A stretch of 64,000 nucleotides of DNA from Lates calcarifer (taxonomy: Eukaryota; Chordata; Actinopteri; Centropomidae). Position numbers and translations under genes: made by a program. The DNA is taken from contig NC_066851.1 of NCBI RefSeq assembly GCF_001640805.2, positions 8,936,712-9,000,711 on the forward strand, in the 5' to 3' direction. Positions 62,787-64,000 of this stretch are shown piece by piece (the stretch's first letter is position 1; each line of letters begins with the position of its first letter). The notes below the pieces were generated by a model that did not search any database, was not told the origin of the DNA, and was given only the letters and a program-made list of their open reading frames with translations.

Positions 62787-64000
62787 GTAAAAGAAGTTAT
62801 GACCCCATTTCCACTTGCTTATCATGTCTTGCAATGTACAGAATAGTTGCTAAAATAGAGAATGAGCAGTCACAGCCCTCCACATTAATGTTTGACAGTA
62901 TTTATGTGACCTATAGTGTATACAGACATTCCTATCCAGTTGTTAATTCTGCATATAATGCTACTTCTCGTATTATACTTGTTCTTACACCCACACTGCG
63001 TACTTAAACTCACACTATACTGTATATATCTGTGTATATATCTTAGTGTATTCATTTCACTCTGTTTATTCTGTTGATACTGTTCATGCTGCATATTTCT
63101 AAGTGTATTTATATAGATCCATATACAGAGCCATATGTTTATGTAGAACCAACTCTGAATTGCTCCCATTCAGAGACAGAGGGAGAGAAGTAGAGGGGGC
63201 AAAAGCCAGTGAAAGACCAAGAAATCAAGAGAGTTCTCTCTGATACCGGTTACTCTCTCTGTGTTCTTACTTTTCCTGTAGAGCTGGCGCTCCAGTGAGC
63301 AAAGATTAATGTGGTGCATCCCTTTTTCTTTTAGCCCTTCGCCCCGCCGCATTGTTGCTAAACGCACCTCGGAGAGCACTGTGGCTCCCAAAATGAAAGG
63401 CACCTTTTATTCAAAACCAAATATCAGAATGCGTGACATTTGGAAAACTTCAAACGAATTAGAGCACCAAGGTTCCTCCAAACTCATCTGGTTTGCCCCT
63501 GGGCACGGTAAAAAGCCATTAGTTTTCCCACTGTGCCGCGGCACACAAGGGAAGAATAAAGACGAGAGCCTTGTATCCAAGGACCTCTTCTTTCTCTTAA
63601 TAAGAAATATGCAGCTGGCACTATTAAAAGTAATCTTAAGGATCTCAACTCTTCTTCAATTAGAAGGTACACAAATGTCTTTGAAAACAGAAACAAGTCT
63701 CCTTGTCAGCCAACATCTCTTAAATGCTAACCTTCTCATTCTCTCACCACTTTGAATATGTGAGAGCATATATGATTTCTCCTGAACTGAGGATGTGCAG
63801 CCAGCAAGGTTGAAAGAGAGCACTGGCTCGCTTTTTGTGGAGTCTTATCTCATTCTCTTTCTATGTCATCCTTAAGCAGCAGTCTTTTTATACATTTCTT
63901 TCACAATCTCCCCTTTACAGGCTGTAGAGGGGCCTTGAGAACACAGAAGGAAAGAACATAATATTTCAACTGCAGAAAGACGTGAAACCATTTTACATTG
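62787..64000 (+). other. arid1b: arid1b intron, 5' part
   Basis: Intron start to the window edge. 63310-63755 is complex sequence, free of simple repeats, with a chance open frame of 148 codons. It has no similarity to the ARID1B segment expected next and no splice-site pair in a suitable phase was found. Confidence 0.8.

Overview
The window is vertebrate genomic DNA, most likely from a ray-finned (teleost) fish. It holds part of one protein-coding gene on the + strand, the SWI/SNF (BAF) chromatin-remodelling subunit gene arid1b (BAF250b). The fish assignment rests on fish-type Tc1/mariner fragments, a very high density of (CA)n, (GT)n and (CT)n microsatellites, and ARID1B exons that are clearly recognisable but diverged from mammals. 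No second gene, tRNA, rRNA, CRISPR array or prokaryotic-type operon was seen.

Layout: positions 1-30050 look like intron upstream of the first exon seen; the earlier large first exon(s) lie outside. Five recognised arid1b coding exons follow: 30051-30349, 42635-42721, 45693-45872, 54474-54795 and 62650-62786. All have GT-AG boundaries and their codon phases fit together. A sixth, probably optional, exon is proposed at 55897-56058 (162 nt, exactly 54 codons, same phase at both ends). Together they encode a stretch of the Gly/Pro/Ser/Gln/Met-rich disordered N-terminal half of the protein, upstream of the ARID DNA-binding domain. The ARID domain and C-terminal BAF250 domain must lie beyond position 64000.

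The introns hold dozens of simple repeats, one short non-autonomous Tc1/mariner element with terminal inverted repeats (33159-33635), one degraded Tc1-like transposase copy on the - strand (about 18310-18980), a foldback repeat (23725-23877), a perfect 20-bp inverted repeat just after the first exon (30653-30734) and a duplicated 132-bp block (37927-38058 and 39047-39178). Several complex, homeodomain-site-rich stretches look like candidate conserved regulatory elements, but no alignment was possible here.

The observations most worth checking are: (1) the 30051-30349 exon switches reading frame internally, as if it carried one extra base; (2) the proposed phase-2 cassette exon; (3) the 5' splice site of the 42635-42721 exon is itself the first repeat unit of a (GT)n microsatellite; (4) an isolated AG|GTAAGT site with a 92-nt AG-free zone at 166/167, a possible recursive splice site in a long intron. 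I did not find a clearly novel biological system.
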